Positions 25,130 to 33,574 of a stretch of DNA of 64,000 nt are shown here, piece after piece; within the stretch, counting starts at the first letter, position 1, and every line of letters begins with the position of its first letter. Both the position numbers and the translations under genes were made by a program. Source of the DNA: CBDDEC01 sp965226785 (GTDB lineage Bacteria > Chloroflexota > Dehalococcoidia > UBA2979); assembly GCA_965226785.1 (NCBI GenBank), contig CBDDEC010000002.1, positions 620,001 through 684,000 of the forward strand, read 5' to 3'. Under the pieces are notes generated by a model. The model saw nothing but the letters and a program-made list of their open reading frames with translations, searched no databases and was not told the DNA's origin.

Positions 25130-26062
25130 ATGGTCGAAGCGATCGAGACGCGATCGGACGAAGCGACGGCAGATCCGGCGTACCGGGTGTTCGTCAGCTA
25201 CATCGACAAGTCGCGCGACTTCTACGCGGCGCAGGGCTACGAGCGGCCGTATCGCTGGGCCCGCAACGACGAGGCGCCGTTCACGCTGCTCGCGAAGCCG
25301 CTTTCCGAGAGCCGCATCGCGCTGATCACCACCACCACCCTCGTTGACGACGAGGCCGAGGACCCGAACCCGGACGATCGACCGCCCAAGCGTGCCTATG
25401 CCGCGCCGATCGAGCCGCGCCCCGAGCAGCTCTACACGATGGATCTGTCCTGGGACAAAGAGGCTACGCACACGCGCGACCTCGACTCGTTCTTCCCGGT
25501 CCACCGCCTGCAAGAGGCCGTCGAGGCCGGTCGCATCGGCAGCCTGTCGCCACGCTTCTACGGCGTCCCCACCGAGTACAGCCAGCGCCGAACGAACGAG
25601 ATCGACGCGCCCCAGCTCCTCGAGTACCTGCGTGAGGACGGCGTCGACGTGGCGCTGCTGGTCCCGCTCTGACCGGTCTGCCACCAGTCCGTGAGCCTGG
25701 TCTCAAGACACCTCGAAGCGAACGGCATCCCGACCGTGGTCCTCGGATCGGCGCGTGACATCGTGGAGCAGGCCGCCGTTGCGCGGTTTGTCTTCAGCGA
25801 CTTCCCGCTCGGCAACTCCGCCGGCAAGCCCTACGACATCGAGATGCAGCGCGCAGTCGTCGGCATGGGACTCGACCTCCTCGAGGAGGCGCGCTTCCCG
25901 CGCACGACATTGCAGACACCGTTCCGCTGGGACGACGACGCCTGGCGCGCTGGCTACATGCGCGTCGACGAATCGAACCGCGTCGAGTTGAGCCGCGCCG
26001 GCGAGGAACGACGTGACCGCCAGGCGCGACGCAAGACCGAGGGCCGCGCACGGGTCGACTGA
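25130..26062 (+). CDS. Probable selenoprotein of the PrdB/GrdB family (in-frame UGA)
   Basis: A 310-residue protein if UGA at 25670-25672 is read as selenocysteine (Sec181). Before it: SFFPVHRLQEAVEAGRIG, SPRFYGVPTEYSQRRTNE and EDGVDVALLVPL. After it, in the same frame: PVCHQSVSLVSRHLEANGIP, LGSARDIVEQAAVARFVF and FPLGNSAGKPYD. Together these are the conserved blocks of the glycine/sarcosine/betaine/D-proline reductase selenoprotein B family, with a U-P-V-C redox motif (Sec181, Cys184). The homology runs unbroken across the UGA. Family members outside amino-acid fermenters have no assigned substrate; reductive cleavage through a selenol-thiol pair is expected. The ATG at 25130 has AGAGGAAG upstream. 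A Cys-to-stop sequencing error is the main alternative. Confidence 0.75.
25683..25701 (+). promoter_or_regulatory. Candidate SECIS hairpin
   Basis: ACCAG (25683-25687) pairs with CTGGT (25697-25701) around a 9-base loop, beginning 11 bases after the UGA, with two more pairs possible below an internal loop. Bacterial SECIS elements lie just downstream of the UGA. Stem length is short and the loop does not show a strongly conserved core, so this is tentative. Confidence 0.4.
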
Positions 26063-26087
26063 ACGTATCGATCGCGACACAGACAAA

Positions 26088-26111
26088 GAGGCCGCCCCCA
26101 TGGGCGGCCTC
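26088..26111. terminator. Bidirectional hairpin terminator
   Basis: GAGGCCGCCC (26088-26097) pairs perfectly with 26102-26111 around a 4-base loop. It separates the convergent selenoprotein and secreted-protein genes. On the minus strand it is followed by TTTGTCTG, a usable T-tract. Confidence 0.8.
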
Positions 26112-26136
26112 CCTGATCGTGTGTCGAACGTCGGGA

Positions 26137-26733
26137 CTAGGCGCTCTGCCCGGTCGTCTCGCTCGTGTCGCCACCGCGCGGACCGTGGTGGAAGCGGCCA
26201 CGGAAGCCCTCCGGCCGCTCGCCATTCTCGATGCCCTCGAGAATCTCGTCGGCCTCATCCTGGGTGATGCGACCGTTCTCGACCGCCTCAGCCAGTTTCT
26301 CGGAGAGGTTCACGAGCCGGTCGGCTCGCAGCTCCGCCATGGCGTCGGTGATCTCCGACTCGCTCACGCCGAGCTCGACGGCGAGGGCCGAGACGAACGC
26401 AGCGCGACGCTCCTCCATCACCTCGGGCGTGACCTCATCGGGCCGGTCGCCGAGGGATTCCTTGGCGGCCTCGGCCGCAGCACGCAGCGTCTCAACATCG
26501 ATGCTGAGCGCCTCGGCGAGGGCCGCGCCGCGCGCACCGCGGTGACGGCGGCCCTCGCAGCTCTTGCCGTCCTCGTTCGTTTCGCCCTCGGCCTGCTGCA
26601 CCACGACCGGCTCCGCGAGCGTCGTAGCCGCACTGCCACCGCCGGACGCCATCGCGAACGCCGGCACGGCGATCGCCCCAGCGGCCGCCACGGAGGCGAG
26701 CGCCAGGCTGATTCCTCGTCTGCTGATGATCAT
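26137..26733 (-). CDS. Secreted helical protein of unknown function
   Basis: A 198-residue protein with a signal peptide (RRGISLALASVAAAGAIAV, cleavage near residue 29), a short linker and a helix-rich domain: ALAEALSIDVETLRAAAEAA, FVSALAVELGVSESEITDAM and LAEAVENGRITQDEADEIL. The last segment resembles repeats in secreted proteins of Firmicutes and Chloroflexota that carry ITQxxADxI motifs. The tail is His/Gly-rich (FRGRFHHGPRGG) and could bind metal. The ATG at 26733 has GAGGAGG upstream. Confidence 0.65.
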   Translation of the reverse strand: MIISRRGISLALASVAAAGAIAVPAFAMASGGGSAATTLAEPVVVQQAEGETNEDGKSCEGRRHRGARGAALAEALSIDVETLRAAAEAAKESLGDRPDEVTPEVMEERRAAFVSALAVELGVSESEITDAMAELRADRLVNLSEKLAEAVENGRITQDEADEILEGIENGERPEGFRGRFHHGPRGGDTSETTGQSA

Positions 26734-26831
26734 CAGTCTGTTCCTCCTCGAAACGCGGGAGCGATTCGTAGGGAGAAGGTATCGATGAGGGAATAAGACC
26801 CCCGTAAGGTCCGCAGACCCGCAGCGCTCGC

Positions 26832-27179
26832 TTATGTAGCGTCGGCCGGTTCGTTGCCGTACTGGCGCGTCACCTGCTGCTCGATCACAAGCGCGTGGGC
26901 GCGCTCCTCAGCGACAGGCCGGTGCTCAACGCCGGCCGGCACCACGAAGAGATCACCGGGCTGGAGGTGCACGTCCTCCCGCCCGCGGAGCTCGATACGG
27001 AAGCGGCCGTCCCAGCAGAGAAACGCCTCGTCCTCGTGGTGCTGGTGCCACGGGAACTCGCCCTCGAGGCGCGCCACCCGCACGACCGCATCATTGGGCG
27101 CGGCAAGGTCTCGCGGCTGCCACGCCTCCGTCAGCGCTTCGATGGCCATGGGGACCGAAACCGGCTCGCCGGAGGTCAT
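26832..27179 (-). CDS. Small cupin-domain protein
   Basis: A 115-residue single cupin barrel. Motif 1 is FPWHQHHEDEAFLCWDGRF (two His and a Glu for metal) and motif 2 is LQPGDLFVVPAGVEHRPVA (His). It is likely a metal-binding sensor or enzyme; small cupins of this type are often annotated as mannose-6-phosphate isomerase-like. The start at 27179 is preceded by AGAGGGG; the frame is open nine codons further up. Confidence 0.8.
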   Translation of the reverse strand: MTSGEPVSVPMAIEALTEAWQPRDLAAPNDAVVRVARLEGEFPWHQHHEDEAFLCWDGRFRIELRGREDVHLQPGDLFVVPAGVEHRPVAEERAHALVIEQQVTRQYGNEPADAT

Positions 27180-27258
27180 CAGGTCGCCCCTCTTCACACT
27201 ACCCACCCGAAGTCAACATTGGGACTTCGCCCTGGTGGAGCCCCGCCCGCACTGTTCG

Positions 27259-28014
27259 TCATGAACCCCTAGCCCTCAATGCTGTGTCGCGGATACCGCG
27301 CAGCTCAACACGCTCATCGGGTGTCCGCCGCTCGATGGCGCGGGTGAACGCGGGAGCCGCCAACTCGGCGGCATGCGCCTCGAGGTACGAACGCACCTCG
27401 AGCGGGTAGACGTGACCCATCTCCCGCAGCACCCAGCCGACCGCCCGCGTCATGTAGTACCGGTGGTCGTCGAGGCAGTTCGACACGAGCGCGAGCACCT
27501 CGTCGAGCGGCATGAACACCGCGTTCTTTCCGCTGTAGTGAATCAAGCTCACGATCGACATCCGCCGGAGCCACTGATCCTGATCGGAGCTCCAACCCTC
27601 AAGCTGGGGGTACACGGCATCGTGGTGGTGCGCGAGCACCCACGAGTACACGCCGCTAAGGGTGTCGGCGTGCGCCCAGTTGTCGACGCGTTCACTCCAG
27701 CCACGAACCACCGGCCAGAAGTCCGCGCTCACGGACCCGCGCACCAGTGGTCGGTAATACTCGAGCGCCGCGGACATCACATCGCCATGAGGTGTGAACC
27801 GCCAGAGCCTGTCCCAGACGCCGAGGATCTCGCGCTCGGAGAGCTGATAGAAGGAGAAGCCCTGCTTCACGCGTGCACGCAGCGCCGGGACTCGAATGCC
27901 GAAAAACTGGAGCTGCGATCCAAGACTCTCGGCGATGTGGGCGCCGAACGAGGGGCTGCCGATCGCCTCGAGAGCGCTCGCAACCTCAGCGTGATGTCGC
28001 GGTGCGCCCGTCAC
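27259..28014 (-). CDS. AlkD-like DNA alkylation repair glycosylase
   Basis: A 251-residue HEAT-like repeat protein. Family blocks are FFGIRVPALRARVKQ, WDRLWRFTPHGDVMSAALEYY, WSERVDNWAHADTLSGVY and WLRRMSIVSLIHYSGK. In AlkD, which removes bulky N3- and N7-alkyl purines, catalytic residues include a Trp and an Asp of the DxWxxxD-type segment; DNWAHAD is consistent with this. A single-gene unit; the next gene on the same strand is the large protease-like protein upstream. Confidence 0.8.
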   Translation of the reverse strand: MTGAPRHHAEVASALEAIGSPSFGAHIAESLGSQLQFFGIRVPALRARVKQGFSFYQLSEREILGVWDRLWRFTPHGDVMSAALEYYRPLVRGSVSADFWPVVRGWSERVDNWAHADTLSGVYSWVLAHHHDAVYPQLEGWSSDQDQWLRRMSIVSLIHYSGKNAVFMPLDEVLALVSNCLDDHRYYMTRAVGWVLREMGHVYPLEVRSYLEAHAAELAAPAFTRAIERRTPDERVELRGIRDTALRARGS

Positions 28015-28045
28015 TCGATGCTCGAAACCGGACCGCTCGAGCGCA

Positions 28046-31000
28046 TCAGGCCACTCGCCTTCGCGTCACCCGACGGAGGCCCCAGCCAAGCCCGAAGAGG
28101 ATCAGCATTCCGCCCGCGCCGGCGGCTGCCGCAATCGCTACGTTCCGCGTGTCGTCGTCGTCGCTGAGGCCGCCCACGTCGGCGTCGAGCTGGTCCGCCG
28201 CGCGGCGCAGCTCCTCGGAGCGATCCGGCAGTAAGCGTCCCACGATCGTGACGACGATCTCGGTCTCGCCCACGGCGCCGTCGCTGTCCTCGGCGCGCAA
28301 CGTGATCTTGTGCTCGCCCGGCGAGAGGTCGACCGTGTCGAGGACCTCGCCGCCGCCGATTTCACCGTCGAGGCTCGAGTTCCATGTCAGCGCACCGCCC
28401 GGCAGGTCGCCGTCCTCCCAGTCGGTCGCGGAGCCCTCGAACGAGACGATGTCGCCCTGGAAGGCGCGCTGGCCATGGCCCGGTCCGAGGATGCGCGGCG
28501 CGGGCGCGCTGTTCGGCACGGTCAGCCCGCTGACCTCGTCGCTGCCCGTATTCGCGCCATCGTTGACCGTGACGCGCAAGCGTCCGTTGCGATCGCTCGC
28601 CGGGAGGTACCCGAGCGATTCGATCGTGACCTCACCGCCGCCGACGGCGTCGATCAGCACGCGCCATGTTGCGCCGTCGTCGGCGCTGTACTGCACCATC
28701 GCGACCAGGGCGTCGCCATCTCCGTCCGTGGCGTCCCAGGTCAGCGTCAGCGGCCCGCGCAGCTCTGCGCCGTCGCTCGGCGAGGTGATCTGTACCGTGG
28801 GTGCGCTCGCGGAGACCGGCCGCTCGGCGATCGCGTCGCCGTCGCTGCGGACCGTCACCGCCTCGACGCCGGCGGGCCATGGCACCAGCTCGCGGAACAT
28901 CTGGATGGCGTCGACCCCGCTGTGGTGCGCGACATCAACGTCGACCAACGGCAACTCGATCAGCACGCGGCCGCCGCCATCCTCGAGGGCCAGCTGGTAC
29001 GTCGAAGTGGCAACACCAGAGCGCGCCGCCTCGCGCGCCTGTGCCTCCTCGAGCACGTGCGGCAGCGGGTCGTCGAGGCGCTGGACGTGGATGATCGCGG
29101 CCTCGCCGCTGTCTCGATTGACGAGCCCGTAGATCAGGGCGAACGACTGCGCCGCCTGCAGCGCCGAGGGCTGCGAGGGGCCGTGCTCGTGGCTCGTCCC
29201 CGCCCCGTCCGTCTGCGGGACGACGACGCCAGAGCGCATCGCCTCAACCGTCGTCACGAACGCGTCGCGGAGGCGGTCCGGCACCGCGATCTGGAGATCG
29301 TCGAGGTCACAGTCCACGTCGTAGCCGTTCAGCATCAGGCAGTAGTCGTAGGGGTCGGCCCACTTCGGAGAAAGGTAGCCGAGCAGCGGGAAGCCGTTGG
29401 CCGGGTCCGCCTCGTCCGGGTCGTTGCTGATTACGGCCGGCTCGGACAACCACGGCCAGACGTGCCAGTAGACATCGAGGCCGTAGTACCCGTCCTCGTC
29501 CACGTCCGCGAGCGAACAGTCGGGGTTCTGGTAGGGGTAGCCGTCGTCGACGGCGCCACCCGCCTCCTCGTTGCCGTTGCAGTTGACGTGCTTCAGCCCC
29601 AGGTTGTGCGCGAGCTCATGCGCCAGCGTCGCCGCCCGCGAGATGTGCCACGGGGAGTCGTCGCTGAACCCATCGTCCATCTTCCCGTAGGACACGCCGT
29701 TCTTCGCGTAGCCGGAGATGTTGATCGGGTCGAAGCCCTCGCTCTGCATCGTCATGGTGACGCTGTTGGGCGCCATGCCGTACCAGGCGAGGTTGTCCTT
29801 CCACGGGTCGGTGTTGTCTTTCATCGAGGCGATGCGCACCGTCGGCAGCCCGACCTGGGCGGGGTTGGAGAGGTCCCACTCGCGCGGCAGGAAGTTGAGC
29901 CACGGGAAGGGGTCGCACCAGCCGGAGTGGCAGAGCGGGCCCACCGCGTTGTCGGAGTTGCCACCGTAGACGTAGAGCCGCGGCACCGGGTTGAGCCGGA
30001 AGATGTCGTTCACGACCCGCGTCGCCTGCGTCTGGTTGGCGAACCAGGTGTACGTGATCGACGCCTGGTTCGCATTCGAGTTCTGGTGGAGGTGCACCGG
30101 CACGAGCATCAGGTTCGCGTCCAGGCCCTCCTCGAACGACATCGCCACCTGTACCTCGTTGTTGTCCGGGTTCGGCTCGAAGTCCACCGAGTCGGGGTTG
30201 CCCTGCCCGTACACGAGCACCCGGAAGGTCGTCGTGTCCTCCGCCCAGTAGCGCGGCAGCTTGAAGTACAGCGAGTCGTCGAGGTTGACCCGCTCCCCGC
30301 CGTCCTCGCGGGCGGTGATCGTCCCGTTGTCCGCGAACAGCACCGCCGGGTCGTCGTCGTCCTCGGACAGCCCGAGTTGCTGCCCGTTGCGGAACGCCGC
30401 CATCGCCGCGTCGACGCCGGAGAGCTGGCCATCGTCGGTGGCGACGTATGCACGCAGGTAGGTCAGCCGGCGCTCCACGAGGGGCATGCGGTTGTCGAGG
30501 TCCTGGATGCCCTGCGTGACCTCGACGTCAGTGATGCGGAGGTCCGGCGGATCGGGGACGCCGAAGCCGGGCTGCTCGGTCGGCTGCTCCGGTGCGGCGA
30601 CCTCGCCGCCCGGACCGGGCGCGGTCGGGTCAGGACCCGGCGTGACCGTCGGCGCCGCGATCGGCGGCTGCGTCGGCGTGGTGGTCGGCTGTTGGATCGG
30701 CGGCGTTGTGGCGGTGGGCGTCACCCTCGGCGGTGTCGTTGCCGTCGGCGTCGTGGTCGTGGTCGTGGCGATGATCGTCGGCGGGACCGTCGGTGGCGCG
30801 GTCGCGGTCGGCGGCACGGCGCAGCCCGGATCGGCCGCGTCGATCGGCCCGTCGAGGTCGTTGTCGGCGGTGTCGTTGCAGGTGTTCGCGCCGGTGGTCT
30901 GGTCGTATTCGAGATGCTCGGGGCGGCTGCGCGACGACTGCGGGTCGCTGCCATAGCGCGTCTCGATGTCGTCTGTGATCCCGTCGCCGTCGCTATCCGG

Positions 31001-31120
31001 CGCCGTTTGCGCCTCGACGGCCGCGCTCACGACCAAACCCAGGGCCAGCACGAGCGCTGCGAGCGAGACGACGAGGAACGCGACGCCAGCGATCCGGGAA
31101 GGTCTGACGCGCACCGTCAC
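28046..31120 (-). CDS. Large cell-surface metzincin-like protease
   Basis: A 1024-residue protein starting at a GTG. In order: a signal anchor (about 10-36), an Asp-rich calcium-binding segment DSDGDGITDDIETRYGSDP (42-60, thrombospondin type 3-like) with a second Asp/Cys-rich unit to 100, a Thr-Pro linker (103-180), a domain of about 300 residues, and a zinc site HELAHNLGLKH (501-511) matching HExxHxxGxxH. YCLMLNGY at about 611-618 may provide the Met-turn. Three or so Ig-like or fibronectin-like domains follow (about 760-980), then a C-terminal transmembrane helix and RRVTRRRVA. It is expected to be a calcium-stabilised, zinc-dependent protease displayed on the cell surface. Confidence 0.78.
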   Translation of the reverse strand: MTVRVRPSRIAGVAFLVVSLAALVLALGLVVSAAVEAQTAPDSDGDGITDDIETRYGSDPQSSRSRPEHLEYDQTTGANTCNDTADNDLDGPIDAADPGCAVPPTATAPPTVPPTIIATTTTTTPTATTPPRVTPTATTPPIQQPTTTPTQPPIAAPTVTPGPDPTAPGPGGEVAAPEQPTEQPGFGVPDPPDLRITDVEVTQGIQDLDNRMPLVERRLTYLRAYVATDDGQLSGVDAAMAAFRNGQQLGLSEDDDDPAVLFADNGTITAREDGGERVNLDDSLYFKLPRYWAEDTTTFRVLVYGQGNPDSVDFEPNPDNNEVQVAMSFEEGLDANLMLVPVHLHQNSNANQASITYTWFANQTQATRVVNDIFRLNPVPRLYVYGGNSDNAVGPLCHSGWCDPFPWLNFLPREWDLSNPAQVGLPTVRIASMKDNTDPWKDNLAWYGMAPNSVTMTMQSEGFDPINISGYAKNGVSYGKMDDGFSDDSPWHISRAATLAHELAHNLGLKHVNCNGNEEAGGAVDDGYPYQNPDCSLADVDEDGYYGLDVYWHVWPWLSEPAVISNDPDEADPANGFPLLGYLSPKWADPYDYCLMLNGYDVDCDLDDLQIAVPDRLRDAFVTTVEAMRSGVVVPQTDGAGTSHEHGPSQPSALQAAQSFALIYGLVNRDSGEAAIIHVQRLDDPLPHVLEEAQAREAARSGVATSTYQLALEDGGGRVLIELPLVDVDVAHHSGVDAIQMFRELVPWPAGVEAVTVRSDGDAIAERPVSASAPTVQITSPSDGAELRGPLTLTWDATDGDGDALVAMVQYSADDGATWRVLIDAVGGGEVTIESLGYLPASDRNGRLRVTVNDGANTGSDEVSGLTVPNSAPAPRILGPGHGQRAFQGDIVSFEGSATDWEDGDLPGGALTWNSSLDGEIGGGEVLDTVDLSPGEHKITLRAEDSDGAVGETEIVVTIVGRLLPDRSEELRRAADQLDADVGGLSDDDDTRNVAIAAAAGAGGMLILFGLGWGLRRVTRRRVA

Positions 31121-31158
31121 AGAGTGGTCCTGTCCTCCCGCCCACGCAGCTTAGTCGT

Positions 31159-31180
31159 AGCGGGCCCGTACGGGCCCGCT
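31159..31180. promoter_or_regulatory. 22-bp near-continuous perfect palindrome
   Basis: AGCGGGCCCG (31159-31168) and CGGGCCCGCT (31171-31180) flank TA. It sits 39 bases upstream of the protease start. It may be an operator for a dimeric regulator or a transcript hairpin. It has no T-tract on either side. Confidence 0.45.
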
Positions 31181-31310
31181 CATAGGGATGCTAAACAGGG
31201 TTTGCGTCATTTCTTATCTCTCCGATGCGGAACGATCCGTGGGCGTCCCCGCCATCTCTACAGTGAACGGCCAGACGGCGCGGAGCCGACGGCACCCCAG
31301 GAGGACTGCT

Positions 31311-31472
31311 TTGCTGCAGTTGAACGACACTCGAGGCCAGAAGCTTGCCGAGTTCAGGCTCGCTGCAAACACCCGCGTGCCGGTCTGCTCCGACGCCGCT
31401 TACCTCCTCGCGCGTGCGCGCTTCCTGGAGGCCGTCCGCGTCGAAGCCGCCTCGGCCCGCGCAGCCTCCTAG
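31311..31472 (+). CDS. Small hypothetical protein
   Basis: A 53-codon frame beginning at a TTG with a strong AGGAGG 6 bases upstream (31299-31304). It encodes a mixed, soluble, Ala/Arg-rich peptide (QLNDTRGQKLAEFRLAANTR at the start) with one Cys. It is followed 28 bases later by a hairpin terminator. The good ribosome binding site and terminator support a real gene; no family is recognised. A longer frame from 31188 is possible but lacks such a site. Confidence 0.5.
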   Translation: MLQLNDTRGQKLAEFRLAANTRVPVCSDAAYLLARARFLEAVRVEAASARAAS

Positions 31473-31499
31473 CACACGACCGCATCGCCACACGCCAGC

Positions 31500-31525
31500 A
31501 GAGCGCCCGGCAGGCGCTCTCTTCG
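31500..31525 (+). terminator. Hairpin terminator
   Basis: AGAGCGCC (31500-31507) pairs with GGCGCTCT (31513-31520) around a 5-base loop and is followed by CTTCG. It closes the small gene and may also serve the convergent SH3-domain gene. Confidence 0.6.
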
Positions 31526-31546
31526 TGTGTCTGCCGCGACTCCAGG

Positions 31547-32161
31547 TCAGTTCGAGTGCTCCTCGATCGTGTCGAGGGCAAGGAAGCGGTTGCTCACCCA
31601 GCTCTCGACGCCATCGGCCTCGACGTATGACCAGCCAACGCACGGCCCGCCGCCAGGCTCCACGACGGTGACGCTCGCCCCCTCGCGGAAAGCCCCACCG
31701 GATCTGGCGTCAGCCTGGCAGGCGTCGCGAACCGCGACGCCGCGCCCGGCCGTTTCCACGATGCGCGCAACGACCGGCTCGGGTTCGTTGATGACAACGC
31801 TGGTCACGCTGCTGTCCTCGTCCGTCGCGTCGGGGACCAGTGCGGTACTGCCCTCGTCCGCCACGCTGGCGACCCGTGCCTCCGCCCACGCGGAGAACTC
31901 GGTCGTCGCGAGGCTCAGCTCGGCTCGCGCTGTGGACGCGAAGCCCGAACTCCAGAGGAAGACGGCGCCCGTGGACAGAGCCGCGAAGACCGCCACGGTG
32001 AGCAACGGGCGGAAGGCGGCACGTAGTCGGGAGTCGCTCGCGTGCTGCTGCCTCGGGCGGATGTCGTCATCATCGCCTCGGCGCGCTGCCAGGTCGGCGG
32101 GATCCAGCGCCATCTGACGGACACGCGTACGTGAAGCCACCGAGTGAGGTCGCGCGCCCAT
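31547..32161 (-). CDS. Membrane protein with extracytoplasmic SH3-like domain
   Basis: A 204-residue protein with an Arg/Asp-rich cytoplasmic N-terminus, one transmembrane helix (about 49-69), a variable region, and a C-terminal bacterial SH3-like domain (about 140-196: GVAVRDACQADARSGGAF, then WSYVEADGVESWVSNRFLA). Such domains bind cell-wall peptides or mediate protein contacts outside the membrane. The start at 32161 has AAGGCGAG upstream; an internal ATG at 32113 is a weaker choice. Confidence 0.6.
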   Translation of the reverse strand: MGARPHSVASRTRVRQMALDPADLAARRGDDDDIRPRQQHASDSRLRAAFRPLLTVAVFAALSTGAVFLWSSGFASTARAELSLATTEFSAWAEARVASVADEGSTALVPDATDEDSSVTSVVINEPEPVVARIVETAGRGVAVRDACQADARSGGAFREGASVTVVEPGGGPCVGWSYVEADGVESWVSNRFLALDTIEEHSN

Positions 32162-32348
32162 GGAGGTTCTCGCCTTCGACGTCCGCAGTTTCGTCGCCCA
32201 TCCACTCTGATCGCTGAGTCGTATCGATCCGGTCAGAGATCGCCAGTTTTGATGCTGACGAACCCGCGAGGCGAGCCATCCCGCCCCTCGACGCTAGGAC
32301 CGGGCGCGCGTTGAATCTCCAGGCGGTCGTGTGCCGAAGGGAACTGCG

Positions 32349-33125
32349 ATGACAGCCGAAGCGTTCTTTCGCCACGAGGATGGCGTCTTCGTCCCCAGCG
32401 ACGAGGCGAGAGGGCCATGGGACCCGAACTCGCTGCACGGACGCGTTCTCGTCGGATTGCTCGCCCGCGCGTTCGAGCAGGAACACGGCGACGAGGCGTT
32501 CCAGGTGTCGAGGCTCACGACCGAGCTCTTCCGCCTCCCCCCGTTCGCACCGCTCACGGTGACCAGCGAGGTCGTGCGTGAAGGTCGCCGCATCCGCGTC
32601 GTCGAGGGCAGCGTGTCCTCGGGCGGCGTCGAATTGGCGCGCGGACGCGCGGTGATGCTGCTGCGGGCCGATCAGCCAGAGGGGAGCGTGTGGTCACCGC
32701 CGCCCTGGGATGCCCCGGATCCCGACTCGATTGCCGCGCCGGAACCTCGATCGGGGCGCGTGCCGATGTGGGAGACGCGCCTGATCGAGGGCGACGACTT
32801 CGGCGACGTGGTGCAGAAGCGCGCCTGGCTACGCGAGACGCGCGCCCTCGTCGAGGGCGAACCGACCACACCGTTCCTGCGCATCGCCGTGGCCGCCGAC
32901 TTCACGAACCCGTTCGCCAACTCCGGCGACCGCGGACTCGAGTTCGTGAATGCGGACGTGACGCTGTACCTGCACCGCTACCCGGTCGATGAATGGCTTG
33001 GGTTCGAGGTCGCCGGGCACCACAGCACCGACGGCGTCGCCGTCGCTGAGTATCAGATCCACGACCGCCGAGGTCAGATCGGGCGCAGTCTCGTCTGTGC
33101 GGTCGCGAACCTGCGCCGCAGCTAG
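32349..33125 (+). CDS. Acyl-CoA thioesterase-like double hot-dog protein
   Basis: A 258-residue protein with the double hot-dog pattern of TesB-like thioesterases. The first domain contains DPNSLHGRVLVGLLARAFE and VSRLTTELFRLPPFAPLTV; the second contains PFLRIAVAADFTNPFANSG and DVTLYLHRYPVDEWLGFE. It probably hydrolyses acyl-CoA or is a related thioesterase-fold protein. The start at 32349 is the ATG before the conserved region; a start six codons upstream is possible. It overlaps the convergent small gene by four bases (CTAG). Confidence 0.75.
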   Translation: MTAEAFFRHEDGVFVPSDEARGPWDPNSLHGRVLVGLLARAFEQEHGDEAFQVSRLTTELFRLPPFAPLTVTSEVVREGRRIRVVEGSVSSGGVELARGRAVMLLRADQPEGSVWSPPPWDAPDPDSIAAPEPRSGRVPMWETRLIEGDDFGDVVQKRAWLRETRALVEGEPTTPFLRIAVAADFTNPFANSGDRGLEFVNADVTLYLHRYPVDEWLGFEVAGHHSTDGVAVAEYQIHDRRGQIGRSLVCAVANLRRS

Positions 33126-33370
33126 ACGCGCTTCCAGACGAGCGTCTTCTGCTCGCGGTCCTGCCAGCCAGAGCGGACCTTCAGGCCCACCAACTTCGCC
33201 GACTCGCGCAGGCGTCGCTTGACGACCGCTGGGTTCTCGCCAGGTTCGAGATCGATGGCGCCGGCCTTGGCCGACTCCAGGATGTCGAGGTAGAACTGGC
33301 GAGCCTCGTGAGCCTCGCGTTGCCGTCCGATGTGCACGGTTGCGGGGTCGAGAGTCGTGAACTTGGGCAT
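33122..33370 (-). CDS. Small conserved-looking protein of unknown function
   Basis: An 82-residue basic soluble protein (KFTTLDPATVHIGRQREAHE, then LDILESAKAGAIDLEPGE, KRRLRESAKLVGLKVRSGW). Strong residue bias and a clean ATG argue for a real gene. The sequence shape (helix, loop, helix, strand) could be a small nucleic-acid-binding or regulatory protein, but I do not recognise the family. Confidence 0.55.
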   Translation of the reverse strand: MPKFTTLDPATVHIGRQREAHEARQFYLDILESAKAGAIDLEPGENPAVVKRRLRESAKLVGLKVRSGWQDREQKTLVWKRV

Positions 33371-33574
33371 GACAGTAGGGTTCCGAATCTAGATGCCACC
33401 TGTTGAGGTGTGTACGGGGACAGGCATCTCTTATACCGCGTCTGTCGACGCGTGAACACGCTAGCTCGCACCAGTTTCACTCCGCTCATGATTTCGCCAG
33501 ATTATGACCGCAGAGTTCGTCAGACATGCACGATTCCGCCTCCGAATTCGAGGCGCTCAGCTACCCTCGCGCAC

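Noticed and set aside
25130..25672. Two separate genes split at the UGA
   Set aside because: The downstream frame starts in the middle of a conserved block, has no Shine-Dalgarno sequence, and both halves belong to one family.
28310..31630. Very long plus-strand frame opposite the metzincin-like gene
   Set aside because: It mirrors the protease codons, has no domain motif and ends in low-complexity sequence.
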